Positions 36,461 to 49,525 of a DNA stretch of 64,000 bases are shown one piece after another; the first letter of the stretch is position 1, and each line of letters starts with the position of its first letter. This stretch comes from Rotaria macrura. Its lineage: Eukaryota > Rotifera > Eurotatoria > Philodinida > Philodinidae. The DNA is taken from the NCBI GenBank assembly GCA_900239685.1, contig OENT01000052.1, positions 1 to 64,000 on the forward strand, read 5' to 3'. The translations under genes were made by a program, and so were the position numbers. The notes beneath the pieces were generated by a model that was not told the origin of the DNA, made no database searches, and was given only the letters and a program-made list of their open reading frames with translations.

Positions 36461-39400
36461 CTGATTGATTCTTAACAATAATAGTATGTCAATCACTTGC
36501 ACAGTTAATCTTGTATGCATTTGAACTTTGAAGTTTTAGTTATCATTCTTTTATACGTATTTAGTACACTTGTCTACTTATTATTGTCATCGTTTTCATC
36601 TATGATAAGTGTCATCGCTAACGATGTTCTGTCATTTTATGAAATTGTTGTATGAACATAATTCCATGTAAACATAGAATCATCGCAGTGATCGATGATT
36701 TTTCTTATTCTTGTTTTCTTCTCTCGTTGTTCATTTCGTTGAGATGTGTCTCGATTAATTTGATTCAGCTCCCATTTACTCATAAGCCAGAAATTAGGTT
36801 TATCTTCTAACTTTCTAAATTAACATCTGAATTTAATAAAATTTCGAACGCAAGTATATCACATACACTAAAATTCTACGTAGAAATGTCCCCAGATTTT
36901 GTCAACAATTTGTTTTACTGTGAGTCACTTACCAATTTATGAGCATAATCACAATCAGTTTTCATTGTAAATCATCATACATCGTTTTGCACTTCTCTAG
37001 ATATGAAAGGTAGACTATGGCTGAAGACAAGTAGATATTATAGGAACAGCTACAATGTTAATTGAATATATTTGCAAATACTTAATGTTCACTGAAGTTT
37101 ATGTGAATGCAAGAGTAACCAACATTTTATATTACAGAGTTATGTTTTGTAATTATTTGAAATAATTATCTCTTGGTTGACTATCTATTTAGAAGTGATA
37201 AATAGAAATCTTTAAGAATCTAGGCAGTAAAAGATATTGCTGTTTGAAATTTGTATACGTTAGCTGAGTCGAGCTTTTGGGCAGTGAAATATGTGCATGA
37301 ATCATGTGTATCAATCGTGGTAGTTTCTCTGTAATATATGACGATAAAATACAATGAAAACAGATTATCGTTCTGCTTTTTAAAAATTTGACGTAATCAA
37401 ATGTCTACGTTCGTGATTCAGGTAGTACTTTAGTCAATACTGATACGAAGTGATTCTCTTTCTTCATCGTGAATAAGCATGATGCATTATATCATGAACT
37501 TTGAAAGTGTAATTCGTATATATATAATATTAAATTAATAGTAGACTTCAGTTCAACTGTTTTCCAAGCCTTCGCATCCAAGGTCAGTGATAGTACAATT
37601 ATCTGTTTTGGAAAGTCTTCGCACTCGGATATTTGATTTATGGAATATGTAATATATATGATATTTGAATGTATTCTACATCAAAGACTCGATTCTTTTC
37701 ACATTCAATCGTTAGATTTACTCTAGATGTCGAATATAACATCTGGAATCAGTAGTCCTGTGATTTGCTCGTATTTATTTCCGTAAAATCTTCACATCTG
37801 AGATATTCTTACATGAATATTATCACAAATAGTTTCAGAATAAATTATTTAATTCGGTTTCGTCATTTTATTCCATGGCGTTCGCAGGTGACTAACTGAT
37901 ATTGAGTTTCATTAGCAATCTTATAAAACTTTCTAATAGTTTTTTTATTATTCTGAACTCATATCGTTTTCTATGAAATTATCATTCTCTTTCTTCTGAA
38001 TATCATCGGCAACATAGTTGATAGAGGTCGTAATCTATTTTGTGTGTAAAGAAAGTTCATAGTTATTTAAATATATCATATCGTAAGACAGTTTCATCCT
38101 TGATCAGATTATTTGCTATAAATCACAATAAACTTGTTGTTAAGTGAAACTTCGCCTATACCAGTAATTGGCAGTTCTAGATACTTGTGTTTTTGATTAG
38201 TCTGAAACTCATTTACTTCTATAGAAAATATGAATATTTCCTTGGAAAAATAATTCAATCTTAAATGCTTCTTGTTTATGATCAAAATATTATGACCTTC
38301 ATAATTAGTTGCATAAATTACGTGTTTTAGTTTGTTTTTGTATTCTTCGCCCTCTTTTGCGTCGTTTCTTTTTTCCTCAAACTACTTTTCTTTCGTTATT
38401 CTGCTCGTTCTTGAGTTTTTCTCTTTTAAATAGCGGACAGTAAAAAGAGAACTGACTGAAACCGCGTGTCATATTCTATAAAACGAGTAAATAATCGAAT
38501 GAAAAGAAGTTTTATGCATTACTGTTTCGGGTTACTGGTCTTCATAGACGCATCCTCAACTTCGAACTAATTATATTTTTGCCTTGATTGTTTTTCTTCC
38601 AAGATACTTTACAGTCCTCGACTTGTTAAAACGAATCTTGGCCACAAATTAATGGTCTAGGAATATGCTATATGTATGTTGTTACGTGACATCTGAGAAT
38701 AGGTCATTGGAATCAAACTATGGACATTCGATTCGAAAATTCTATGGGCAAAGAATCATACTTTTATACCAGAATTAGTTTCGGTACTATTTAGTAAATG
38801 GTACATTTTAATCAATCTGGTTAGGCAAGCGTTATTTATAGTTGATGAAAGATATTATAATTAGATTACTCTTATTTTTGTTTATTGTTGAATATTTAAA
38901 ATAAAGTTCGATAAATTTCATTTCCGATGATCAGTTCTAATAGTGAAAAATACAGATTAGTTCTTGTGAAAATTGTTTCATCAAAAACTCTAGTGATCTC
39001 AATTGAACTATTCGAGCATATTATTTCACACAAAAGTATAGTGTCAGTAGATCATAATATCAACATCGAAACCGAGCTTACAGATATCTAATATCAGCGT
39101 TAGTATTCCATTGCACACTTCAGTGTTGTTACATTAGAGATCTGTTATTTGAAAAACGTAACATATATTTCGGACAAAAATTCTTCGATTGTTTCGATTG
39201 AATCATGATAATTTGACGTATGTTTAAAGCATTCCTGGTAAGACTTACATAAACTACTAGGAAGAAATAAGCTGAAAATTTTGATATCGTTTAACTCATG
39301 CTTCCTATAGAACTTCTGTCATAATTAGATTCAGTGAATTTTCAAATAAGTAAATAGTTTTATCATTAAACATTTATAGTTCACGTCTTCTTCTTTCATT

Positions 39401-41296
39401 AAAATTGAACTTTAATTTTCATCTTTGTCATTGAAACAATAATCAAGTTCCATTTGCTATTTGATTTTACAAGTTTGAATAACATCATCTTACACTATAA
39501 TACATTAGTTGGTGATCCTGGAGTAAAATGTCTATGTTAGTTCTGCATATTGTATTAAATTCATTACTCTTTACGTATTTACTTTGATTACTTCTTCACA
39601 CTGTTCCAGTCTTTGGTAAATACTTCTTTATATAAAAAATAAAATAGAATAAGAACGCCTGATTATATGGAAAAAATATGCCGTTCTTTTCGACATCTAG
39701 TGCTTCGTTGAAAGAAAAAGAAAACCTACAAGTCTATGACGTTGATTTTTCTCGTTTTTCTTCTGCTTCAAAAATCTCACCTATTTGATTCAATCCATAC
39801 CACGGCTTCATAAGACATGCCACCCCAACAGAAGAATAGTTTGAACGTTATTGATTCATTATTTTTTTTTCTAGTAAATTGTAGTAAAAGTTTAGTGATG
39901 CCAATGAATTCTTTTAGTCTTTTTCATCAGATGAAGGAATAGAGTATTATTGAATTATCGCCTTCAATGAATGTTTTTTATTCTCGAAAAGTACATGTGA
40001 TTTTGTGATGAATTTTGTCTTCTTGACATTTACACAGTAACAGCAATATCAAAAATTTGACACCAATAAACATGACTAGAGGTATCATTTTCGTTTCTGC
40101 TCCATTGCACCTAGATATCGATCAATTTTTCAATCATAAGCCACAGTTACTAAAGTCCAATGAATTTCATAAATGTTTCAAAAAATTGTATACGCTTCAG
40201 GATTCGATGCAGTTTTGAATAATTAATATTATTCGAAGATTTTTTTTCTCACAGTATTAATTAAAACACATCATATCATGTTCTTTTGATGACTATCATA
40301 AATAGTTTTTTCATCATTCAGTCGCTTCTTCTATAGAGTGAATTTTAGTTTCGTCGAAAAATTAAATTGTAATGAAAAAAGCACGATCATAGCATCCAGC
40401 TTAGCTCTTTATTGATTTTCTTAAACAATAATCTTCTAAAAAAACTGATTGAAACTAGAGTAACTAAATAAGTGATCTTTATTTTTCAAAATGTGTATAA
40501 ATGCAGTAAAAAAAGGAGCTCATCGTGTCTATAATTCATATAGAATTATGCAAGAAAAGTATGGTATCGATTGTTTCTGTTGAACATAAAAAATAAGGTT
40601 AAATCATAGATACTTTTCGCTATGATATCTTTTTTTCTTGTACATCTTTTGTATGTATATCTGATAGTGTTCTCTAGTAAACTTCTGTCAAAACTTTTTA
40701 AGTATTATTATGCATTATCTTCCGTTAGTATGATTTCAAACAAAGTAATGGGGCAGGGTATGTTCTTTCCTTCTTTTGATTAAGTTTTACTTTTCGACGG
40801 CACATCACCTAATCTGTTTTTAGTTGTGTTGCTATTTTTCTTTCTTTCCTAACGATTATATCGCACATATCACTAGAAGTAACAAAAGAGCTAAGGAAGG
40901 AGAAATAAATAAAAAAGATTCAAAGGAATAGGATCAATGGTGACTAAGAGAATGATCCTGGCAGGAGTTTGCGAGAAACAAAGAGAAAAGGTACATCATC
41001 AACCAAGCATACATTGACTTTTATAAACTATTTTCAAATTCTATCCGTTGCTTTTGAACGCATAAAAAAATTAAAACAACATCAACGAATATTCATGTCA
41101 CAGATCTTGTCTTCCGTAGGAGTTTTGTGAGACAAGCACACTCAATATAAACAATAAAAATTCATGAGTTTCTGATTGCTACATTACGTATCAAGATAAA
41201 AGTCATCAAAGCTACTTTGTCTATTATTAACAGATCTGCTTTTTCTTTTGATCTCATTTTATTTGGACATCTTTGTAGATAAATTCTTGAAGTAAA
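36461..41296. other. Long gene-free AT-rich stretch
   Basis: About 4.8 kb without any open frame worth reporting, RNA gene or recognised repeat. The right end (about 41100-41296) presumably contains the promoter and 5' leader of the arrestin gene. Confidence 0.5.
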
Positions 41297-42319
41297 ATGG
41301 GCTCGAGCAATAGTGTCAATGTTAACATAAAGCTCGATCAAACGAATCCAATATTATATTCCGGTGAGTCAGTATCAGGCACAGCTTATGTCGACATCAA
41401 AGAAGGACATGTAAAAGTCGACGAAATATTTCTTGAGTTGAAAGGTGAAACCGGTTATACAACAACCCGCACTGTCCACGATTCAAACGGTTCATCACGT
41501 ACGGAAACAGATTATCATACAGTATTGTTCTTTTTGGAAAAAATACTATTAGAAAGTCCTGGACAAGGGGAAAAAGAACTAATCTATCAAGCAGGACAAT
41601 ATTCATGGCGTTTCAACATGCAACTACCACTTCAACTTCCACCAACGACCAATGACTCGCACAGATATCCACGTGTTCGATATTACTTGCATTTTGTGAT
41701 TGATAAACCGTGGTACAAACGGAATAAAAAAGAAACTCTCTTTTTAACAATATTTCCACATGTCAACCTATTCAACAGTCCACAGTATTTCATATCATCT
41801 GTGTTTGGTAATCATAATCGTAAAGATGTTAATCTGAAAGGCACGATCAATAAGCTAGGTTATGTACCAGGTGAAACAATGACAGGAACAGTAGAAGTGG
41901 AAAATCCACGAAGAGTTCTGTTGAAACAGGTTTATTTATCATTGATTCAACATTATCGAATCGAATCTAATGCAGGAAAACAAACGATCGTTCAAACAAT
42001 TTTACCGACAATTGTCAATACAAAAGAGGAATACATGAGAGAAGCATTTTCCATTACTATTCCTCTCACGCATTTAGCTCCATCGTATGACTTTCATGGT
42101 GGTTTTAAGCATCAGGCACACGCAAATGTTTATTATGTTCTGGAGTTCGATGTTAAAGCAGAGGGTATGTTTACAAATTTTCATGTCGATATACCGGTTA
42201 CATTAGGAACTGAATCCGATGGCATTTCAAATCAACACAACATAAACGATCCAATCAATTTATTACCAAATTCTATTTCTTACTATCCAGAAACAACCAT
42301 GTATCCTGCACTTTCTTGA
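41297..42319 (+). CDS. Alpha-arrestin (arrestin domain-containing protein), single exon
   Basis: 340 residues from ATG 41297 (AAAATGGG context). The N-terminal arrestin fold covers about residues 8-165, with a typical opening of strands (VNVNIKLDQTNPILYSGESV), then YQAGQYSWRFNMQLP and YYLHFVIDKPWYKRN. The C-terminal arrestin fold covers about 178-305 (VNLKGTINKLGYVPGETMTG, then YVLEFDVKAEGMF). Alpha-arrestins act as adaptors in receptor ubiquitination and endosomal trafficking. The start MGSSNS is a good N-myristoylation signal (Gly2), which suggests membrane tethering. The C-terminus is short and lacks the PPxY motifs that many family members use to bind NEDD4-type ligases, so recruitment would differ. 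No intron is present. An AATAAA lies at 42417-42422, about 100 bases after the stop. Confidence 0.92.
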   Translation: MGSSNSVNVNIKLDQTNPILYSGESVSGTAYVDIKEGHVKVDEIFLELKGETGYTTTRTVHDSNGSSRTETDYHTVLFFLEKILLESPGQGEKELIYQAGQYSWRFNMQLPLQLPPTTNDSHRYPRVRYYLHFVIDKPWYKRNKKETLFLTIFPHVNLFNSPQYFISSVFGNHNRKDVNLKGTINKLGYVPGETMTGTVEVENPRRVLLKQVYLSLIQHYRIESNAGKQTIVQTILPTIVNTKEEYMREAFSITIPLTHLAPSYDFHGGFKHQAHANVYYVLEFDVKAEGMFTNFHVDIPVTLGTESDGISNQHNINDPINLLPNSISYYPETTMYPALS

Positions 42320-43621
42320 TCTAATACATAATCTGTCTTATAAAATGTTTCATTGTTACGAATACATATGACTGTTGTCCATATTTTTGCTTCTACTGGA
42401 CGACATTTCAACATATAATAAAAATGACACCTTCATATTTATTGAACTGATTCAATAGTTTTATTTTAGACAATCCGTGAAAATAAATAATTGTGTCAGG
42501 AAACCCGAATATTAATAATAGTAATAATGTGGATACGAGGGGGTGTTTCATTTTAAAGTTTTGATGAGATGACATAGTATTGAATGATTGCGTGTGAACG
42601 TGGTTGACTATCAAATGAAAACAGATTCATGTTGTTCATATTATAAATTTCGCCGACGTTATAGAACAAGGTTGACAGACAAGATCTTCCCTTCAACCAG
42701 ATTCATATACTTTTATTGTTAGTATTTGTTTTCTGTAGTGTATAATAAATGTAATTATATTCTCTGTTAACATGGAAATAATCGAAAGAGATTATTTTCA
42801 TATGAAAAACACTACAGAACGATATTCGAGAGAAGAATTTCACCTCCCACATAAACAAGAAAACACTGTTAGGTCAATAACTGAACGATGAAAATATGAA
42901 AAACGGCGCATTCGTTGTTGCTTATTCTCAGAAATTCAGTTTTATTCTGTATTTAATTAAATATAGTGTGACATATTTACGCATCACTATTTATTGTTTT
43001 ACAACAATACAAAGACTATGAAATTAATCCATCGTTATAAAAATAAAAATTCTTATCGATCAAGTCTGTGATCGAATTAAAGTTTGATAAGATGGCAAAC
43101 AAATCAAGTGCTTTCACACCAAGAAACAGCTTAGAAAACCACTAATTATTAGATTTTCTTGAAATATGTACAAGAAGATATACATTTTAGTAAACTTCAC
43201 ACAGTCTGTTTCGTTTGTCAAGAGAATTCCTGTACTTTACTGTTAATGCTAAGAGACAGTGAAGATCTGGAAGGAGATACGCAACCGTTTCTAATTCTGA
43301 ATAAGTCTGCCATCTTCTTTTTTAATTTATAGAATATACTAAAGTACTGTTGTCTGAGAATGTCATTGGATTAATTCGTATGACTCATCATTTGAGCTTT
43401 TCAAAAAACAGTAGAATAATTACAAGGCAGAATGGTTCAGCAGCAGAGATGCTTCTATGAGCCAGTTTTTTTATTGAATTCTTTCGATGTTCAGCTATAC
43501 AAAATCATCAACGTAGAAAGATATGAAAAAATCTTACGTATCTGTTGGGGGGAAAAGTTGGATCTAGCCTTTGTGTCGTGATACAGTATAAATCTACGTA
43601 GCATCAATTTATTTTAAAAAA
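42320..43621. other. Intergenic region
   Basis: It contains the arrestin 3' region with its AATAAA. A TATAAA word occurs at 43587-43592, just upstream of the small frame at 43622. No other feature was seen. Confidence 0.45.
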
Positions 43622-43813
43622 ATGCCCCAATCGAATTCAGCAACTGTTGAAACAGATAATAGTATATTGCATTTTTATGGACAACTGGAAAATCATATTG
43701 ATTTATTAGGTCGAAAGTTTAGAGACAAGAGCATAATAAAACAAAATATGTATAATGATGTAGTCAAATGTTCATTATTAACCAATGGTAAACCATCAGG
43801 AATTTATCTCTAA
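43622..43813 (+). CDS. Small hypothetical reading frame (63 aa)
   Basis: ATG at 43622 in an A-rich context, stop at 43811-43813. The composition is mixed and not of low complexity (MPQSNSATVETDNSILHFYG at the start, then LENHIDLLGRKFRDK), more protein-like than most short frames here. No family was recognised. It lies about 110 bases before the transposon at 43933. Between them an imperfect direct repeat (TTTGTCCAGTCAGAATT / TTTCGTCCAGTCAAAATT) occurs. It could be a first exon, a remnant or chance. Confidence 0.25.
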   Translation: MPQSNSATVETDNSILHFYGQLENHIDLLGRKFRDKSIIKQNMYNDVVKCSLLTNGKPSGIYL

Positions 43814-43924
43814 CTAAATCCTAATTTTGTCCAGTCAGAATTGGTATCTCAATTTTGTCTGAAAATTTTCTATCCTATCTTGGGATTTCAATTTCGTCCA
43901 GTCAAAATTTGAATCCCAATTTTG

Positions 43925-45088
43925 CCCCCAACTTGGGGTGTCAGTTTCGGGTTCCGTTCCCGCGAACGCGGCTGAGTTCGTGTTCGCGAAAACTCGGGAA
44001 CCCGCCACGTTCGCGTTCTCGAGAACCCGGGAACGCAAGAGTCTACTGCGTTCGCGTTCTTGAGAACCTGGGAACCCGTCGCGTTCGCGTTCGAGGGAAC
44101 CCGGGAACCCACCACGTTCGCGTTCGAGCGAACCCGGGAACCCACCACGTTCGCGTTCGAGCGAACCCGGGAACCCACCACGTTCGCGTTCGAGGGAACC
44201 CGGGAACCCNNNNNNNNNNNNNNNNNNNNNNNNNNNNNNNNNNNNNNNNNNNNNNNNNNNNNNNNNNNNNNNNNNNNNNNNNNNNNNNNNNNNNNNNNNN
44301 NNNNNNNNNNNNNNNNNNNNNNNNNNNNNNNNNNNNNNNNNNNNNNNNNNNNNNNNNNNNNNNNNNNNNNNNNNNNNNNNNNNNNNNNNNNNNNNNNNNN
44401 NNNNNNNNNNNNNNNNNNNNNNNNNNNNNNNNNNNNNNNNNNNNNNNNNNNNNNNNNNNNNNNNNNNNNNNNNNNNNNNNNNNNNNNNNNNNNNNNNNNN
44501 NNNNNNNNNNNNNNNNNNNNNNNNNNNNNNNNNNNNNNNNNNNNNNNNNNNNNNNNNNNNNNNNNNNNNNNNNNNNNNNNNNNNNNNNNNNNNNNNNNNN
44601 NNNNNNNNNNNNNNNNNNNNNNNNNNNNNNNNNNNNNNNNNNNNNNNNNNNNNNNNNNNNNNNNNNNNNNNNNNNNNNNNNNNNNNNNNNNNNNNNNNNN
44701 NNNNNNNNNNNNNNNNNNNNNNNNNNNNNNNNNNNNNNNNNNNNNNNNNNNNNNGGGTTCCCGGGTTCCCTCGAACGCGGCGGGTTCCCGGGTTCTCAAG
44801 AACGCGAACGCAGTAGACTCTTGCGTTCCCGGGTTCTCGAGAACGCGATTGAGTTCGCGTTCGTGGGAACCCGAGAACGCAGGAACCTGCCCGCGTTCGC
44901 GTTCTTGAGAACCCGGGAACCCGCCGCGTTCGAGGGAACCCGGGAACCCATAACGACTTACTCCGAATAAGAATCAAAATATATCTACATATTATTTGAA
45001 ACTCAAAAACAATTCCTACTGTTTTTGAGTTGCGTTCGCGTTCGCGTTCGTGGGAACCCGGGCGAACTGCGACACCCCTACCCCCAAC
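43925..45088. mobile_element. hAT-like element filled with GC-rich 33-bp repeats and an assembly gap
   Basis: The element spans 43933-45080. The left end is TTGGGGTGTC and the right end, on the other strand, TAGGGGTGTC. The flanking 8 bases are identical (CCCCCAAC, 43925-43932 and 45081-45088). Inside are tandem units of about 33 bp built from GTTCGCGTTCGAG and AACCCGGGAACCC, forming many self-complementary segments; the right half carries the inverted form. Positions 44210-44754 (545 bases) are N, so the true copy number is unknown. Long frames across the gap on both strands, such as 43835-45142, come from a stop-free GC-rich repeat and are not genes. Confidence 0.8.
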
Positions 45089-48000
45089 ATATCGATAAAA
45101 AATAATTCTGTACGAACAATATGCACTGGTGAAAGAACCCATGAAACTGTATCACAGGCAGACTTTCTTTTTTTAACAGGCTGGAAAGATAGGAAACAAT
45201 TTTCTTGCATTCGAAAATGAGTTCTAATTTTAATTTCCATACGTAATATTATATTTGCCAATGTTAATAACTGTACAAAGACTATTCATTTCTATTTGGT
45301 CTTGGAGCAGTTTAAGCACGATTCACTTCGTTTGCATGGACTTTCGTAAATGGTTTTTGTCAGAATGCATACGAATAAGCGCCTCAAGCTTTTGACTATT
45401 GAACTAAAAGAGAAATTAGAAATTATTTTACTACAAACAACATTCCAGGTTGTTACATAATCCCTCGTTGTAACTTGAACCAATGGAAAGGGGGAATTAC
45501 TCTTTTTTCTTCTTCTTTAAATCCGTTCTGCCTTTTATTATTAATTTTTGGACTATTTATATCATATCTAAAGAAAACAAGAGAGAGAGAGAAAACGAAC
45601 GAGAAAATACAAAAGAAAAGATAGTTCATTCATTTTGACGAGCCTGTGTTTAAGTGAAGAGGGCGTTACATCATGTTGTTAAATGTACTTAAATTCAGAG
45701 CCGAAGAAAGAATGAGATTCACTAGAATCTTCATGGAAGGGAAGGAAAAAATACAAGACAGAAATAATCCAAAGATCGAGAAAGCAGCCAGTTGGCTTTA
45801 CAAAGAAGATAATAAACATACGCGAAAAGAAAGAAAAGGTTTCCTCTTAGAGTACTCTCTGATACAGTTGAAAAACTCTTCGCCTTCTTTGCTTAATAAC
45901 GATTCCACAATGCTTTACAGTCTAATATGCATTGCAAGCAATAAAGTAAAATTCGTGTCGGCTCTTGTTTTTTCTATAGATCCATGGTTGAATATTGTAT
46001 GTTGTTCATCTATACAGTCTCAATGAAACTCAAAAAATATGCATTTATATAATGTTTCAACGGACGATTTTAATAAAGAGCTCCACGTATTTTTCATGCC
46101 GTCTTATACAGGTATCATAAAATTTGTCTTGTTTTCTTATGTATTTAATGCATGTTTTTCCTTCAGTATCATGATTTAGAATAGGTTTTACGTAACCAAT
46201 TTGAAAAAAAAGTAAAATAAAAAAGAAATCCTTATCACTCCTACTTGATTATACGAAATCCGAAGAATAGAATCATATTGGAACCAAAAAAATGACACAC
46301 TTTTGGAACTATCAATATAGATCACACAAGAGACATTTGTACAATTGTCAACAATTCTTGACGAAAAGATCCATTATCCGCTGCTTCTTTGGTGGCTGTT
46401 GTTTCTCATGAGTGATTCAACGATGAGATTGAACTATGAATCCATCAAGAGAACAGTGAGAATAATCTGGTGTTTGCATAGTTTTTCTTACTCTGCAAGT
46501 TTACTATGTCTAGCGTACATGACGAATGTTATGTTGAAAACACGAATAGGTACTGATTAAAAAGTAGCCAACCTAGTGAATTCTTTTGTGGTATGCCCAT
46601 GAGAGTTTCGGCTAAGAACATAATGCGCTATGAATGCATCATGTAAACTGCAAATTTCATGAGATTCTTGAACAAGGAAGTCGTGTGATATGAACGAATC
46701 TGATTGTTTGTACAAGTGAAGCATAGGAAATAAAGAAGTTCGCCTAGTTATCAAAATTCACTCACTTTTTTCATCTCATTTAATTCTTCCTTATCTTTTG
46801 ATCTAGTCTGTCGTGACAGACAGTATTTATTTTGACAATAGTGGTAAACATTTCAACTTTCTAAATTTGTCTAGATTCTAGTTCAAGCAAAACATAGCAT
46901 GATATACAACAACAGTTCTCTATTCTAATTGTTCAAGTTTTTTTTTGAATTATGTTTAATTCCGTCTAACTTTCAACTTTTTCTGACACGCATATTTATA
47001 ACATTTCAGATAGTACTTGTCTAGACAAAGTCCAAAATGGAATAGATCTAAGTCTCCTAATCTTACGATCAAAACATATAATGGACATCCTGATTTTTCT
47101 TAACTACGGTTTAGGATGAGTGAGAAATATTGTTATTAACAGCATAAGCAATTGTCTTGCGTGATTCTCATGACTGTAAAAATAGATTTTCAATACGAAA
47201 AAAAGAGTTTCTAAGAAGAATAGAAAATGAATGTTTATTATGTTACCTTTGTAATATTTTGAATAATAAAAGCAAGCTCCAGAAATTCTATCCTGAAGAA
47301 TTGATCATAACGTTGATGACTGATATTAGATGATCAATGGAATAATCGTTGAAGGAAAATATCCATAAAACGTTAAGTACCAGTAGCTATATCTCGGCCA
47401 ACCTTATCATAGTAGTATCGAATCTTCTCCTCCCTTTGGTGACAATTTGTCTCTCTCAAAAGTATGTAGTGTAAAAAAATAAAACTATCTGTAAAAATTT
47501 TCGTTATCCCTATGATCTTCCTCAATTACTGATGCAACTTACTTCATTCAATTAGATTCCTTAATGCGTAAAATACCAGCTTGGTGAATACTTAATCATT
47601 ACATTCGAAAGAAATATTAATAGTTTTCTTGAAACGATTATCAAAGCTTTTCTAATGGCTGTCGCCAGTCATTGCCATTCATCAGTTGGTAAGCAGTTTA
47701 ACACGCTGTGAATTCCGGCATACGTTCGAGTCACAAGTAATGCTGCTACATTACCTATCGATTCTTTACACAAAAGAGTACATTCTTCTCTATACTCACT
47801 ACTTATACACAAGAGATAATGATCTATTCGAAGGTTGCTCTATCGTTAAAATTTGACTTTGTTTCGAAGAAAATCACAATTTGTCTTTCTTCTCACTGAT
47901 AAATAGTTAACTCTGGTGTGTGTCATGAATCACCCACTACATTTTATTAAATTTCTGTAACGTTAAAAAAATCTTAATGAGCAACACAATCAATTACTAT

Positions 48001-49224
48001 TTCATGTCAACGAGTGAGTTCAACGAAAGAGCGATGCCTGCTAATGCGAAGATGGACACATGAAATCAATAAAAACTTTACTTCATGCACAAACAGAAAC
48101 AAAACTACGTGAAATAAATTCTGATAAATAGTATAAAAGTATTGTTTTTACTCCTGCTACAGAATAACTAAATAGTTTCGTTTAATTCATGAATCTTTGC
48201 GATGGGAATTATTTTTATTTGAATCTATTTCTGAAGATATGAAGTCCAAAAATTATCTTGTTATCTTGAACATTACTTTATTCTTTTTCACCGGAAACAC
48301 CTATGTTCATTATTAAACTATCACCGAATGCAACTTGATTATATTTTTATTCATATAAAGAGTTCCTTAATTTTTATACATTCAGCAATGATTTTGAAGT
48401 ACGATTGTTACATTCTTCATTATTTCGACAATCATACCCAATATGCGTTTTTCATTAGCAATCTCATATTTACAACAGCTGATTGATGAAAAAATATTTT
48501 TAGACATGTATGTGAACCGATTTGATATGTTCATCTTTATTGACAGACTATTTGGCTGTAATTCGAATCGAACCATCGATAATAATGATCTAATCATATT
48601 TTTAAAAAAAATTAATTTTCAATTGTCAGAAAGCTCATTTATTATACCATCCCCAATCAAAACCAGTTTCGAATGACGTCAACTGCTAATATCAAAGAAA
48701 AAAAAATTATACTGAAAGAAAAACAAAAGTTGGCATAGAAATTGTTTTTTCAACTGAGACATTTCTCATTATCATAACATCATTGTCGAGAACATGAATG
48801 TGTAAAAGCTTTTAGATAAAAATCATGCATTGTAATCTCGTAAACTCAAGCGTTGCAAACAACATTGTTCCGCTCTGGCAAAACAACTCATACTTGTATT
48901 CGAAACAATTTCTTTCTTACAAAATCTAACATTCAAAACATTACCTTAAGTTGCCAAGCCTTTTCTATTTACTTATGTCGTCTTCGAGTTCGAGTAGTTG
49001 TCTGTCTAATTTATACCATGGATACATTATCAGATCGGAAAAATGTGCATATATGTAACTGTTACTATTTGACTCCTATATCTCTGCATTATTTTTTTAT
49101 CGTTCGAAAATTCCCAGCGAGATTATCTTGTCGACTATTTTACATTGTATTCCTATGATAGAATATATTTGAGATAAAAGCAATCTTCTGCTTACTTCAA
49201 CATATAAGTTTAAGCTTCTTATGA
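45089..49224. other. Gene-poor AT-rich stretch
   Basis: No gene was recognised. Frames at 45673-46026 (117 codons, Lys/Glu/Arg-rich then hydrophobic), 46345-46560 and 48853-49158 (plus) and several on minus lack motifs or supporting splice structure. A short purine-rich GA run lies near 45581-45594. Confidence 0.45.
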
Positions 49225-49342
49225 TCGTTGGAAGTGAACGAAAGTTTTTGAACGAAAGTCTACCACTGTCAATGCGTTGAATTTTGAATCACGTTGACAG
49301 TTGCGGTCTTTGGTTCACAAAAATTCGGTTCACTTCCGACGA
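49225..49342. repeat. Imperfect hairpin upstream of the MTMR14-type gene
   Basis: The left arm TCGTTGGAAGTGAAC pairs with GTTCACTTCCGACGA on the right, and the inner parts also pair (CACTGTCAA with TTGACAGTTG). It is about 118 bp long and ends some 180 bases before the start codon at 49526. It resembles a miniature transposon, but no target duplication was identified. Confidence 0.6.
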
Positions 49343-49525
49343 CTACTTTTTATTTGCATTAAGTATGACTCATGTATGAATATATTATTCTCTTATTGGA
49401 GTTGTTTTTTTCCTCTGTGACAGAGTAAAATGGAAGAAAAATCTTGACACATGACACGAGGTAACTGTCTTTCGAACAAGTTACTTACTGCGCTATAATC
49501 AACGAAAACAACATAACATTTCGAA

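Noticed and set aside
43835..45142. Long open frames on both strands (282-435 codons) across the N gap
   Set aside because: They are produced by N codons and a stop-poor GC-rich 33-bp repeat; all frames give Arg/Glu/Pro/Gly repeats and none has a gene-like start or splice structure.
45673..46026. 117-codon plus-strand frame
   Set aside because: Charged first half and hydrophobic second half without any motif; no splice or polyadenylation support.
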